From contig NZ_JAGGZH010000147.1 of the NCBI RefSeq assembly GCF_021162145.1, positions 1 through 63,934 of the forward strand: a stretch of DNA of 63,934 nucleotides. The letters are read 5' to 3'. Source of the DNA: Thermotoga sp. GTDB taxonomy: Bacteria; Thermotogota; Thermotogae; Thermotogales; Thermotogaceae. The position numbers and the translations under genes were made by a program. The notes under the pieces are model-generated. The model was not told where the DNA came from and ran no database searches. It saw only the letters and a program-made list of their open reading frames with translations. Positions within the stretch are counted from its first letter, which is position 1. Every line of letters begins with the position of its first letter. Shown piece after piece: positions 6,912 through 20,138 of this stretch.

Positions 6912-9006
6912 ATGAAAGAGTGGCGACGAGAGATCCTTGGAAAAGAACTCGTAGTCCAACACGGAAAGGTGGCAAAACAGTCCAATGGAGCTGTGTTGGT
7001 GAGACTTGGGGACACCGCCGTTCTGGCAACGGCAAACATTTCTGACAAAGTAGTCGAGGGAATTGACTTTGTTCCACTGACCGTTGAGTTCCAGGAAAGA
7101 TTCTACGCTGCCGGAAAGATCCCGGGCGGATTCATAAAGAGAGAGGGGAAACCCAGTGAATCTGCTATTCTCTCGGCTCGTCTCATCGACAGACCTATAA
7201 GGCCTCTCTTTCCAAAAAAACTCAGAAACGATGTGCAGGTGATAGTAACAGTTCTTTCAGCAGATCCCAGTGTTCCTCCGGATGTTGTTGGAATCTTTGC
7301 GGCATCACTCGCCCTGAACTTCTCTAAGATACCCTTTGAGGGGATAGTTGCAGGTATCAGAATAGGTTACAGGGATGGTCAGTTTATAGCCTTCCCCACT
7401 GAAGAAGATATCGAAAAAGGCCTCATGGACATCACCGTTGCGGGGACGAAAGATGCCGTTACCATGGTTGAGGGTGAAGCCAAAGAGGTCTCAGAAGAAG
7501 ACATGGTGAAGGCTTTGAGATTTGCACACTCTGTGATAAGAGCACTCGTCGATTTCCAAGAGAAGATCCTGTCGGAGTTCAACGTGGAAAAGATATCTGT
7601 CGTTGAACCTACACCACCGGAAGGGCTTGTTGAAGTGTTCAACAATCTTTTGGACGAAGAGGAGCTCGAAAGAAGAATCCTTGTGAAAGCAAAGAAAGAA
7701 AGAGAAACAGCACTCAAGGAGTACGAAGAAAAGCTTCTTGGCCAAATAGCAGAGGCACTTTCCGTGGTCGATCCTGAAGAGATAAAACCTTTTGTTTCTG
7801 AACTCTACGAAGATGCTGTTAAAAAGACGATGAGACGTTTGATCGTCGAAAAAGGAATCAGGGCAGACGGAAGAAAGCCGAACGAGATCAGGCCCATTTC
7901 CTGCGAAGTGGGTCTCTTCCCGAGAACACACGGATCTGCATTGTTCACGAGGGGAGAAACGCAGAGCCTTGGAATTGTCACACTCGGTGCTCCCATGGAC
8001 GTTCAGATCATCGATACGCTCCTCGAGGAAGGTGTTAAAAGATTTATGCTCCATTACAACTTTCCACCATTCTGCACCGGCGAAGTGAAACCTTTGAGAG
8101 GGCCAAGCAGAAGGGAGATAGGGCATGGTCACTTGGCAGAAAGGGCTTTGAAGAACATGCTACCACCTGAGGAGGAGTTTCCCTACACTATAAGAGTGGT
8201 TTCTGAAATTCTCGAATCCAACGGTTCTTCATCCATGGCGACGGTGTGCTCGGGATCCCTTGCTCTGATGGACGCGGGCGTCCCTATCAAAAAACACGTT
8301 GCCGGAATAGCAATGGGGCTCATCCTTGAAGAAGACGCTGAAGTCATCCTCACCGACATTATCGGAATGGAAGACCACTACGGTGATATGGACTTCAAGG
8401 TGGCGGGAACAAGAGACGGGATCACCGCCTTCCAGATGGACTGTAAGGTCTCGGGGGTTTCTGATGAGCTGCTCATGAAGGCTCTCATGCGGGCAAGAGA
8501 AGCAAGGATGTACATCCTCGACAGGATGTACGAAACTATCTCTGTGCCAAGGTCCCACCTTTCTAAGTACGCACCCATAATAAAAGTGACGAAGATCGAT
8601 CCGGACAAGGTCGCCGACGTCATAGGTCCCGGCGGGAGGGTCATAAAGAAGATCATAAAGGATTACGAAGTGAAGGTAGAAATCGACGACGAAACGGGGC
8701 TTGTCAAGGTGGTTGGGAATTCCGAGGAAAATGTCGACAACGCGATTGCACTCATAAGAGAGATCGCCAAAGAAATAGAAGTGGGAGAGATTCTTGAAGG
8801 AAAGATTACAAGGATCGAGCCTTACGGTCTATTCATAGAGGTGAGACCTGGGAAAATCGGTTTGCTTCATCAGAGCAAAGTTGGAGAAGACATGAGGCAA
8901 TTCTTGAAAAAGGTGAAGGTCGGTGATACGATAAAGGTACAGGTGATCAACATAGACGACCTCGGAAGACTCCAGTTCAAACGCGTGAAGGAGGAAAGCA
9001 TTCAGC

Positions 9007-9035
<29 letters not shown>
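6912..9035 (+). CDS. pnp: Polyribonucleotide nucleotidyltransferase (PNPase)
   Basis: Phosphorolytic 3'-5' exoribonuclease, trimeric and cytosolic, acting in mRNA decay. 707 residues with full domain order: RNase PH domain 1 (residues ~10-145), an all-helical linker (~240-320), RNase PH domain 2 (~315-545, with [20 protein letters not shown] and its catalytic Asp residues), a KH domain ([11 protein letters not shown], ~575) and an S1 domain ([21 protein letters not shown], ~637). The start is ATG 6912 after GAGGTGATGG. The 3' end overlaps the protease gene by 29 bp, so the two are translationally coupled. Confidence 0.98.
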
Positions 9036-12751
<3,716 letters not shown>

Positions 12752-12755
12752 GCTA

Positions 12756-13772
12756 TCACCCCGATTCCAGAAGGGGCTTTAAGAACTTTCTCCAGAAGAC
12801 TTTGAAGAACAAAGCGAGTGGTACCCCGACGAAAGATCCAAACATACCAAAGAGCTTTCCAAAGAACAGAATGGAAAGGATGATGTATACAGGATTGAGT
12901 TTTTCCAATCCTTTCATCAGCTGGATGAACACGATGAAGGCAACAGCATGGATGAGGATAGCAAACAGAGCGATGAGCAAAACACCCTTCACGCCGAGTG
13001 TGAGAGAAAAGAGTAGAACAGGAACGTATTCGAGCACCACTCCTACGATGGGTATGAAATTGGTCACGAACGCCCAGAGGCTGATGATGGCGCTGTACTT
13101 CAGGTCAAACATTTTGAACACGATCCAGTACGAAAGACCAATGATGATCGCGTTTATGAAGATCACCCTTATGTACCTTCCCATACTGTTGTAGACGCTG
13201 ATCAAAAAGCTTTTTGCTTCTTCTCTAGCGCTTTTCGGATAGATCGCAACGAAGAAATCGGCTATCTCGCGTGTGTAGAAAATAGAGTAACCCAGTCCAA
13301 ACAAGGTGAACACCACCACAGTGGTAACAGAGAGAAAGTTCGTGGTCACCAACGAAAAGACGTAGTTCAAAAGATCGTTGAGCTTTGGCTCGAAAAACGT
13401 CATTATTTTGTCAAAGACAGGAACCAGTTCGGGTGATTTCACGTAATCTCTCCATATTCTGTTTTCAAAAACGCTCGTCATGAACTCGATGAAGTTACCG
13501 AACTCGTTGAACACGGGTGGAATAATCACGTAGAGGGAGTAGATCACCACAAAAAAGAACAACAAGAGTGCCACAACACGGGAAACTCGCCTTCCAAATT
13601 TCATTTTCTCCAGAAGTTGTACAACGGGATCCAACAGCAGAGTGAAGAATATCATCATGGTGATGACTACAAAAACTTCTGGAAACACCTTGAACACCAG
13701 AAAAGACACCAGGATGTACAGAGTGGTAAAGAAGAATGCCCTGTCTTCAACGAATCTTCTGATCCCCTTCAA
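12756..13772 (-). CDS. AI-2E-family transporter-like membrane protein
   Basis: About 338 residues with roughly eight hydrophobic segments of the PF01594 (AI-2E/TqsA/PerM) family: two segments near residues 10-45, one near 62-82, then a long soluble stretch and four to five segments in the C-terminal half including FIPIVGVVLEYVPVLLF. The family contains Na+/H+ antiporters and putative autoinducer exporters, so the name does not fix the substrate. TTG 13772 is chosen: GGGAGGG precedes it by 7 nt and it directly follows the upstream hydrolase stop. TTG 13796 is the alternative. Confidence 0.85.
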   Translation of the reverse strand: MKGIRRFVEDRAFFFTTLYILVSFLVFKVFPEVFVVITMMIFFTLLLDPVVQLLEKMKFGRRVSRVVALLLFFFVVIYSLYVIIPPVFNEFGNFIEFMTSVFENRIWRDYVKSPELVPVFDKIMTFFEPKLNDLLNYVFSLVTTNFLSVTTVVVFTLFGLGYSIFYTREIADFFVAIYPKSAREEAKSFLISVYNSMGRYIRVIFINAIIIGLSYWIVFKMFDLKYSAIISLWAFVTNFIPIVGVVLEYVPVLLFSLTLGVKGVLLIALFAILIHAVAFIVFIQLMKGLEKLNPVYIILSILFFGKLFGMFGSFVGVPLALFFKVFWRKFLKPLLESG

Positions 13773-13773
13773 T

Positions 13774-14547
13774 TCATTCCCTCCCGAGCTTCTCAACGCT
13801 CCATTTCACCACAGTGTGGTAGAAACTTTTCTGATGTTCAGGATCCTCGAACAGTTCATGATAACCACCAGGGAAACTCACCAGTTTTTTTTCTGTTTTC
13901 AATGCGTCATAGAATTTCTTGCTTCCTTCGAAAGATACTACACGGTCGTCCGTTCCATGGAGAATAAGGACAGGGACCCTTATCTTATCAACTTCCCTGA
14001 AGACCTTTCTCATGTGTAACAACATGTCCGAAGCCAGCTTGAACGAGATCTTATCGTGGACAAGCGGATCTTTCACGTACGCCTCCACTGCTTCTTTGCT
14101 ACGGGAAAGGTCTTTCGGATCTATGTTGTTACTCATGGTAAGAAACGGCACAAACATCGACAAAAATTTGACGAATAACACAAGAGGGGGCAATGGAGGA
14201 TCTGGGAGCGAAAGAGCAGGAGCAGACACCACCAGTCCATTCAGGTTCCTTGGCTGAAAGACCTGAACGTATCTGATGCTCAAAAGCCCCCCAAGGCTGT
14301 GACCGAATAGAACGTATTTCTCAAGATCGCGGGTGATGCTCTTCAAAATCTTGAAAACATCCTCGAATCGAAAGTGTCCCCGCCTTCCCTGGGCTTTTCC
14401 GTGGCCAGGAAGGTCAAAGGTGATTACCTGAACACCTTCTGAAACAAACTCCCTCACTAACCTTCTGTACCTTCCGGAGTGTTCCCCAAGACCGTGCACG
14501 ATCACAACCGTTCCCTTCCAATCCTCCCCATATCTTTGAACATTCAT
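13774..14547 (-). CDS. Alpha/beta hydrolase, monoacylglycerol lipase/lysophospholipase-like
   Basis: 257-residue serine hydrolase with the Hydrolase_4 layout. The [10 protein letters not shown] oxyanion region is near residue 18, the nucleophile elbow GHSLGG has Ser 84, the acid is Asp ~201 ([10 protein letters not shown]) and the catalytic His ~230 ([11 protein letters not shown]). A variable lid lies near 115-165. No signal peptide, so it is cytosolic. Similar enzymes cleave monoacylglycerols or short esters; the true substrate here is unknown. It overlaps gltX by 4 bp (ATGA) and is read in the same operon. Confidence 0.88.
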   Translation of the reverse strand: MNVQRYGEDWKGTVVIVHGLGEHSGRYRRLVREFVSEGVQVITFDLPGHGKAQGRRGHFRFEDVFKILKSITRDLEKYVLFGHSLGGLLSIRYVQVFQPRNLNGLVVSAPALSLPDPPLPPLVLFVKFLSMFVPFLTMSNNIDPKDLSRSKEAVEAYVKDPLVHDKISFKLASDMLLHMRKVFREVDKIRVPVLILHGTDDRVVSFEGSKKFYDALKTEKKLVSFPGGYHELFEDPEHQKSFYHTVVKWSVEKLGRE

Positions 14548-15959
14548 GTTCCCCCCTCCAGTGTCCTCTCGAGTCTTCTCATGAAAGCCTCTTTGCCAAG
14601 GATGGGAATTATGTTCACAAGTTCCGGTCCCTCATCTTTTCCGGTGAGAATCCTCCTCAACGTCATGTAGAAGTCTCTAGGCCTTATTTTGCTGCCCTTC
14701 AACACCTTTTTGAGAATCTTCACGATATGTTCCATCTCCCAGTCAGCGTTTTGAAGCTCTTCCTTCAAGGAAACAAAGGCGGTCCTCAGTTCTTCTGGTA
14801 TGGTTACTGGTTCTGGATCTTCAAAGAAAAAGCGTGCCTCCTCTGGAAGATCGGTAAGGGTTTCTGCTCGCTCTCTTGTAACTTCCAGTACTTTTTTCAG
14901 ATATTCTTCATCGCCGACTTCTATGCCTGCTTTCTTGAAGAAAGGTCTGGAGAGTTCCACTACCTTTTCCATCGGTAGGTTCCTCAAATAGTACCCGTTC
15001 ATCCACTTCAGTTTCTGGGGATCGAAGATAGCGGGATTTGGACTGAGTCTGTCCAAAGAGAAAGAAATGATCAACTCCTCCATGTGCAGAATTTCCTTCC
15101 CCTCTGGATGGGACCATCCCAGAAGTGCAAGATAGTTCACCACCGCCTCCGGAAGATAACCCATTTCCCTGAAAGCCTCCACGGAAGTGGCACCGTGTCT
15201 TTTGCTCAATTTCTTGCCATCTGGTCCTAGTATGGTGGAAACATGTGCGAAGATGGGTGGTTTTTTCTCAAAGGCCTCGTAGATCGCAAGCTGCCTCAGA
15301 GTATTGGATAGATGATCATCTCCCCTGATCACGTGTGTTATTTCCATGAGCATGTCGTCCACTACACAGGCGAAATTGTAAGTGGGGAGGCCGTTACTTC
15401 TCATTATCACGAAGTCTCCTATCGAACCTTTCCTGAAGATCACCTCACCCTTTACAACATCGTTCAAACTGTAGCCTTTCCTTGGCATCTTGAAGAAAAC
15501 GGCGGGTGAAAGCCCTTTTTCCTCGTATTCTTTTCTCCTCTCGGGTGTGTTGTACTCTTCGAACATATCCTGAGAATAATGAGGTGGTTTCCCTTCCGAC
15601 AGGAGTTTTTCTCTGATCTCTTCTATTTCTTCTGGATAGGCGTAGACATGGTATGCCTTCCCTTCCTTCACGAGTATTTCCGCGTACTTTTTGTATATGT
15701 CCACCCTCTCACTTTGTCTGTACGGCCCAAAATCTCCCCCAACGTCAGGCCCTTCATCCCATGTGAGGCCAAGCCATCTAAGGGAGTCCATGAGTCTCTC
15801 TTCATACTCTTTTTCCGATCTTTCCAGATCGGTATCTTCTATTCTCAGGACAAACTTTCCTCTTTCTTTTCTTGCGAACAAGAAGTTGAACAGAGCGGTT
15901 CTGGCCCCACCAACGTGTAGAAATCCCGTTGGGCTCGGCGCGAATCTCACTCTTGTCAA
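14544..15959 (-). CDS. gltX: Glutamyl-tRNA synthetase
   Basis: Charges tRNA-Glu with glutamate (class I synthetase). 471 residues. HIGH-equivalent [18 protein letters not shown] at residues 9-26, KMSKS-equivalent KLSKRHG at 250-256, and an all-helical anticodon-binding C-terminus. T. maritima has two GluRS paralogues, from memory, and this location matches TM1351. Whether this copy also charges tRNA-Gln cannot be decided from sequence alone. The start ATG 15959 overlaps the PHP gene stop by 4 bp. Confidence 0.96.
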   Translation of the reverse strand: MTRVRFAPSPTGFLHVGGARTALFNFLFARKERGKFVLRIEDTDLERSEKEYEERLMDSLRWLGLTWDEGPDVGGDFGPYRQSERVDIYKKYAEILVKEGKAYHVYAYPEEIEEIREKLLSEGKPPHYSQDMFEEYNTPERRKEYEEKGLSPAVFFKMPRKGYSLNDVVKGEVIFRKGSIGDFVIMRSNGLPTYNFACVVDDMLMEITHVIRGDDHLSNTLRQLAIYEAFEKKPPIFAHVSTILGPDGKKLSKRHGATSVEAFREMGYLPEAVVNYLALLGWSHPEGKEILHMEELIISFSLDRLSPNPAIFDPQKLKWMNGYYLRNLPMEKVVELSRPFFKKAGIEVGDEEYLKKVLEVTRERAETLTDLPEEARFFFEDPEPVTIPEELRTAFVSLKEELQNADWEMEHIVKILKKVLKGSKIRPRDFYMTLRRILTGKDEGPELVNIIPILGKEAFMRRLERTLEGGT

Positions 15960-16642
15960 TCCAGAACACCTCCCAGAGTGTATTCACCGGCCAGGATTCG
16001 ATCCAAAACCTTCTTCGGTGAATCTGGTTTTCCCTTCAGATCTATGTACCTTCTTCCCACTTCAACAGGAAAATGCGCATCAGACGAAACTATCACCCTG
16101 AATTTCTCTTCCGCCTTTAACCTTCCCTCTTCACTCACCACCTCGGCTATCGGAACATCGAGATCTGGGAAAAAACCGAGTTGATACAGAACACCGAATC
16201 TCCTTTCAACATGAGCATAAGCCGGTACTCCTCTGAAAGACAAGACGAGTTCAACTGCCTGAGATATCGTCAGGTTCGTTGGAAAGCCAAGAGGAGCGTC
16301 CTCGTATCCGATGTAGTCACCGTTTTCGTTGACAAGAAGCTGATATCCCATCTTCTCGTGATCATGTTTCACTTTGGGAAGATGTTCGTACACGACTTCG
16401 GTGAGTTTGAGAGCAGCTTCAAGATCTACGAAGAAAGCAAGCAAATGAACATCCTCCACCGTTTGTATCTCTATTCCAGGGATCACGAGCTTTCTCATCT
16501 TCAAGAAAGCGGAAGCGTTCTTTGCACTATTATGATCGACAATTCCAAGCACATCTACTCTTGCTTTCTCGATCGCAGGTGGTATCATGAGTAGGTCAGC
16601 ACAGGGTGAAAGACACGTGTGCACGTGAAGATCCGCCTTCAT
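15956..16642 (-). CDS. PHP-domain metal-dependent phosphoesterase
   Basis: 228 residues of the polymerase-and-histidinol-phosphatase fold. Metal ligands: His6 and His8 ([11 protein letters not shown]), Asp36-His37 (GIVDHNSA), Glu58 (PGIEIQ), His144 (AYAHVE), Asp188 and His190 (SSDAHFP). So a trinuclear phosphoesterase site appears intact. ATG 16642 overlaps the upstream DRTGG gene by 4 bp; the longer frame to 16837 is a shadow of that gene. Homologous PHP genes sit beside DRTGG and anti-sigma-like ATPase genes in many Clostridia and Thermotogae (from general knowledge), often near hydrogenase genes; here none is nearby. Substrate unknown. Confidence 0.85.
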   Translation of the reverse strand: MKADLHVHTCLSPCADLLMIPPAIEKARVDVLGIVDHNSAKNASAFLKMRKLVIPGIEIQTVEDVHLLAFFVDLEAALKLTEVVYEHLPKVKHDHEKMGYQLLVNENGDYIGYEDAPLGFPTNLTISQAVELVLSFRGVPAYAHVERRFGVLYQLGFFPDLDVPIAEVVSEEGRLKAEEKFRVIVSSDAHFPVEVGRRYIDLKGKPDSPKKVLDRILAGEYTLGGVLD

Positions 16643-16968
16643 CTCAATCCCAGCTCGTACACCTTCCCGGAAACCACAAAAGAATTCTCGCTGGTCTTCA
16701 GAAGAACTATACCGTTTTCTCTGGCTTTCTCCACCGTCTCCCTTTCGTACTCGTGTCCATCGCAGAGAACAATACCCTTTATCCCCACCACGGAGGCAAC
16801 GGCAACGATGTTCACGTGAGACTGAACGGTTATCCATAGCGTTGAAGGTTGAGCCCTTCCCAGGACTTCACTCAGAAGGTCACAGGTGAAACCGTGTTCC
16901 ACTTCAACGTTCAGATCCCCACACACGTGTTCCAGTCCCAGTTTCTCAACTATCTCCCCTATCCTCAC
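16639..16968 (-). CDS. DRTGG-domain protein 1
   Basis: 109 residues forming a single DRTGG-like domain, the small alpha/beta fold also found at the N-terminus of HPr kinase/phosphorylase and in phosphotransacetylases. Hydrophobic core segments SEVLGRAQPSTLWITVQSH and VVGIKGIVLCDG, then the C-terminal half IVLLKTSENSF. No catalytic residues are recognisable, so a ligand-binding or partner-binding role is more likely than an enzyme. It is paralogous to the gene at 17898-18242. It overlaps the CBS-ATPase gene by 23 bp and the PHP gene by 4 bp. Confidence 0.75.
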   Translation of the reverse strand: MRIGEIVEKLGLEHVCGDLNVEVEHGFTCDLLSEVLGRAQPSTLWITVQSHVNIVAVASVVGIKGIVLCDGHEYERETVEKARENGIVLLKTSENSFVVSGKVYELGLR

Positions 16969-17896
16969 GTTTATCCCTCCTGAAAAAGACCATTTCGACT
17001 ATTACACCCTTGCCTACTTCCGAGATGATGACCATCTTATCAGAATATCTCTTCATGTTGGGAAGGCCCATTCCCGCTCCAAATCCGAGCTCTCTTATGT
17101 GATCGGGCGCTGTGGAATAGCCTTCTTTCATGGCAAGTTCGAGATTTTCAATGCCTTTACCCCTGTCTTCTACTCTCACCGTGATCTTTTCCTCGTCGAT
17201 GAAACAGTATATGTACCCATCGGACTCGCTATGGAGAACCACGTTCGCCTCCGCCTCATAGGTGGCAATCGCCACTTTCCTTGCAAGATCCTCATTCACC
17301 CCAGAGTCCAGAAGGAACCTCTTCAATCTGGAGGCACCGATACCTATCATGTTTACATCGAAGTAGTCTACACGGAAAACGAAATCCGCTTTTCCTTTCT
17401 CGAGCACCTCACCAGTTACAAGGGAGGTTCCTCTCTCGAGAACCTCCTCCATTCTTTTATCATGGAGGTACATAATGCCTAGTTTTGCGAGGAGAAAGTA
17501 GACGATGTCGTGCTTCGTGACGATCCCAGCTAGCTTGTTTCCCTCGTTCACAACGGGAAATCTTCCGTACCCGTACTTTTCGAACGTCTTCACAGCATCC
17601 TGGAGTGTGTCGTCCACCTTCAAACACACCACGTTTCTCGTCATTCGTTTTCCAACGGTGTCTTTTATGTAGTCACCTTCAAGAGCCTTTATGATGTCTT
17701 CCAGACTGACTATTCCGATCACATGCTTTTCACTGTCCACGACCGGTACACCGGAGATCCTCTTGATACGCATGATCTCCTTCACATGAAGGAGGGTTTT
17801 CTCCGGGGTCACGTAGACCACATCAGGATTCATGAATTCAGAAACCCTTACGTCCTGGAATACTGTGTGGAGCTTGTCTATAATGGAAACACTCAT
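16946..17896 (-). CDS. CBS-domain pair fused to a GHKL (RsbW/anti-sigma-like) ATPase domain
   Basis: 316 residues. Two CBS domains (~18-72 and ~80-138; SGVPVVDSEKHVIGIVSLED and GRFPVVNEGNKLAGIVTKHD) would bind an adenine nucleotide. A linker follows, then a histidine-kinase-type ATPase domain (~195-305). Its N box is ATYEAEANVVLHS, G1 box DRGKGI and G2 box GFGAGMGLPNMK. No phospho-accepting His or transmembrane segment is seen, so it resembles serine kinases such as RsbW and SpoIIAB rather than a sensor kinase. The two flanking DRTGG genes and the PHP gene are the likely partners. The target protein is unknown. Confidence 0.85.
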   Translation of the reverse strand: MSVSIIDKLHTVFQDVRVSEFMNPDVVYVTPEKTLLHVKEIMRIKRISGVPVVDSEKHVIGIVSLEDIIKALEGDYIKDTVGKRMTRNVVCLKVDDTLQDAVKTFEKYGYGRFPVVNEGNKLAGIVTKHDIVYFLLAKLGIMYLHDKRMEEVLERGTSLVTGEVLEKGKADFVFRVDYFDVNMIGIGASRLKRFLLDSGVNEDLARKVAIATYEAEANVVLHSESDGYIYCFIDEEKITVRVEDRGKGIENLELAMKEGYSTAPDHIRELGFGAGMGLPNMKRYSDKMVIISEVGKGVIVEMVFFRRDKREDRGDS

Positions 17897-17897
17897 T

Positions 17898-18242
17898 CTA
17901 TCCTCTCCTGCTTGGCTTTAACCCCTTTGCAAAAAGCCTTCCGCAAGTCTCGAACATGGAAAGATTCGTCGACAGAAGGGCTATGTTACACTCTTCTGCA
18001 AATCTGATGACATTCTCCGGGATGTCTTTTTTTCTGACGAAAAGAACCGCTGGAATTCCCACCACCATAGCGGTTCTCACTGCCTGTGGAGAATGAAGCC
18101 CAGTGATCAAGAGAACCCCCGGTTCGGCAAAAGCCAGCACATCACTCATAAGATCCGTTGCAACAGCCTTTTCTATCTCTAGCTTTCCATTTCCGGTGAG
18201 AATCATTCCTTCCACCGTGGAAACTATCTCTTCCAGCGTCAC
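17898..18242 (-). CDS. DRTGG-domain protein 2
   Basis: 114 residues, a second single-domain DRTGG-like protein. Core: MSDVLAFAEPGVLLITGLHS, VVGIPAVLFVRKK and CNIALLSTNLSMFETCGRL. It aligns by eye with the 16639-16968 protein (SEVLGRAQPSTLWITVQS / SDVLAFAEPGVLLITGLH; VVGIKGIVLC / VVGIPAVLFV), so the pair arose by duplication around the CBS-ATPase gene. It lies 1 bp upstream of that gene. No catalytic motif. Confidence 0.75.
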   Translation of the reverse strand: MTLEEIVSTVEGMILTGNGKLEIEKAVATDLMSDVLAFAEPGVLLITGLHSPQAVRTAMVVGIPAVLFVRKKDIPENVIRFAEECNIALLSTNLSMFETCGRLFAKGLKPSRRG

Positions 18243-18253
18243 AGAAACACCTC

Positions 18254-18649
18254 CTAGGCAACTTTTTTTACGATTCTTGGATGTTTCTTACCTTTCTTTC
18301 TGAGCCGCAAAAGAGAATAATATACAAAAACGCCTCCCAACGCCGCAGAAAACGTCAACCAATCTTTCCAGTTCAAGGTGTAACCAACTACCACAATCCC
18401 AGCGAATATCACAAGTGGAACAAAGTAGACAATGGTAGATACCTTCATAGGATCGTACTCAGGAATGTCAACAATCACTTCGTCACCTGGCTTCAACCGC
18501 CCTTCTCCGTCCCACTCCGCCTCGATATTTATCTCATCTCCAGAAAGACATACATTCTTCGCGGGACAGCTTCCACACGCGCTCGTTCTGACCTTGGCCA
18601 CCACCACTTTGTTTCCTCTCACTTCCTTCACAAACATCCTTTCAACCAT
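18254..18649 (-). CDS. RseC/SoxR-reducer-type membrane protein
   Basis: 131 residues. A beta-rich N-terminal domain carries the Cys cluster CGSCPAKNVC (residues 25-34). Then come two transmembrane helices (STIVYFVPLVIFAGIVVVGY and DWLTFSAALGGVFVYYSLL) and a basic tail. This is the RseC family layout. In other bacteria RseC-like proteins work with the Rnf/Rsx redox complex or modulate an anti-sigma factor. T. maritima has Rnf genes elsewhere (from memory), so a redox role is plausible but inferred. It sits 4 bp after rtcB in the operon. Confidence 0.8.
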   Translation of the reverse strand: MVERMFVKEVRGNKVVVAKVRTSACGSCPAKNVCLSGDEINIEAEWDGEGRLKPGDEVIVDIPEYDPMKVSTIVYFVPLVIFAGIVVVGYTLNWKDWLTFSAALGGVFVYYSLLRLRKKGKKHPRIVKKVA

Positions 18650-18653
18650 GGAA

Positions 18654-20078
18654 TCACCCCTTCACAACCCCGAGGGGCACCATTCTGGCTACCTTCTTTG
18701 AGATGCCTATCTCATGTACGATGTGCACCACTCTGTCCACATCCTTGTAGGCTTCGGGTGCTTCTTCGACAAGGGTTTTCTTGCTCCTGCTCATGACAAA
18801 GATGTTCTTTTCTTCGAGCTTGTTGAGAATCTCTCTGTAATTCCACCTTTTCAGAGCTGCGGATCTTCCAAGGACCCTTCCAGCTCCATGGGCGGTAGAT
18901 CCGAAGGTTTTTTCTTCGGCCTTTCTGGTACCGATCAGAAGATAAGAAGCCGTTCCCATGTCGCCTGGTATGATAACAGGTTGCCCCACTTCTCTGTAGA
19001 TCTCTGGAACTTTTTCATTTCCAGGACCAAGAGAGCGTGTAGCTCCCTTTCTGTGAACAACCAGTTTTCTTCTCTTGCCGTCGATCTCGTATTCCTCCAC
19101 CTTGGCGATATTGTGAGCAACGTCGTAGACAAGCTCCACACGCGTATCCTTCCCGAACACTTTCCAGAAAGCCCTCCTGACAAGGTGGCCGAGTATCTCT
19201 CTGTTTGCAAACGCGTAGTTCGCCGCACAGTTCATAGCCGAGTAATAAGCCTGACCAAGCGGATGCTGGAAAGGAGCGTTTATGAGTTGTTTATCCGGTA
19301 AATCTTTGTTGTGGTCTTTCAATTTATCTCTCATGAGCCTGATGTAATCTGTTGCCACCTGATGTCCAAATCCTCTGCTTCCGGAGTGTATCATGACCGT
19401 TATCATCCCTACTTCCAAGCCGAAAAACTCTGCCAGATCCTCCTTGTAGATCTCCTGCACCATCTGAACCTCTATGAAGTGGTTCCCTGCTCCGAGTGTT
19501 CCAAGCTCGTCACTTCCCCTCTCAAAGGCTTCCTCAGATATGTAATTTGGATCAGCAGGGTGTATCTTGCCTCCGTCCTCTATTCTTTCGAGATCCTCTT
19601 CCAGACCATATCCAGCTTTTATGGCCCACTCTGCACCATCGACGAGAACCTTCCTGAGGCCTTTTTCCCCAAGGACGATGTCTCCCCTCGCTCCGACACC
19701 AGCGGGCACCATTTCGTAAATGGCTTCAACGATGGATCTCAACCTGCCTTTGACATCCTCGTACATGAGATCCGTTTTCATCAATCGAACACCACAATTT
19801 ATATCAAAACCAACCCCTCCAGGCGAAATGATGCCGTTTTTTACGTCAAAAGCAGCAACTCCACCTATAGGAAAGCCGTAACCCCAGTGTATATCAGGCA
19901 TGGCAAGGGCATACTTCACAATCCCGGGAAGTGTCGCTACGTTCATAAGCTGCTTCATTGCCTCTCTGAATTGGGGGTCTTCCACACTTCCTGCGTCTGT
20001 GAAAACGATGGCGTCCACCTTCATCTTTCTCTCTTTTGGAATCCTCCATATGTATTTATCGAGTCTTTCTACTTTCAT
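18654..20078 (-). CDS. rtcB: RtcB RNA ligase (RNA-splicing ligase)
   Basis: GTP- and Mn2+-dependent ligase that joins 2',3'-cyclic phosphate or 3'-phosphate RNA ends to 5'-OH ends. 474 residues from ATG 20078; the GGGAGGG ribosome site lies between it and ATG 20093. Conserved motifs: MPDIHWGYGFPIGG, SPGGVGFDINCGVRL (metal Cys), LGAGNHFIEVQ, MIHSGSRGFGHQ, and GSTAHGAGRVLGR with the guanylylated His. All catalytic residues seem present. First gene of the ten-gene minus operon. No archease gene is in view. The divergent neighbour is a Mut7-C predicted RNase, an interesting pairing for RNA repair. Confidence 0.96.
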   Translation of the reverse strand: MKVERLDKYIWRIPKERKMKVDAIVFTDAGSVEDPQFREAMKQLMNVATLPGIVKYALAMPDIHWGYGFPIGGVAAFDVKNGIISPGGVGFDINCGVRLMKTDLMYEDVKGRLRSIVEAIYEMVPAGVGARGDIVLGEKGLRKVLVDGAEWAIKAGYGLEEDLERIEDGGKIHPADPNYISEEAFERGSDELGTLGAGNHFIEVQMVQEIYKEDLAEFFGLEVGMITVMIHSGSRGFGHQVATDYIRLMRDKLKDHNKDLPDKQLINAPFQHPLGQAYYSAMNCAANYAFANREILGHLVRRAFWKVFGKDTRVELVYDVAHNIAKVEEYEIDGKRRKLVVHRKGATRSLGPGNEKVPEIYREVGQPVIIPGDMGTASYLLIGTRKAEEKTFGSTAHGAGRVLGRSAALKRWNYREILNKLEEKNIFVMSRSKKTLVEEAPEAYKDVDRVVHIVHEIGISKKVARMVPLGVVKG

Positions 20079-20102
20079 AGCTTTCCCTCCCAACTTTTAG
20101 TT

Positions 20103-20117
20103 TATCATTAAATGATA
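20103..20117. promoter_or_regulatory. Perfect palindrome in the rtcB / Mut7-C divergent intergenic region
   Basis: TATCATTAAATGATA is a perfect 7+1+7 inverted repeat in the 60-bp gap between two divergent genes. It could be an operator for both, or simply the overlap of two AT-rich -10 regions. No regulator is identified. Confidence 0.35.
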
Positions 20118-20138
20118 GAATAGAACGAGGGGACGGAA

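Noticed and set aside
16643-16837. N-terminal extension of the PHP protein
   Set aside because: It is antisense-free but a shadow of the upstream DRTGG gene in another frame; the PHP motif DLHVH starts right after ATG 16642.
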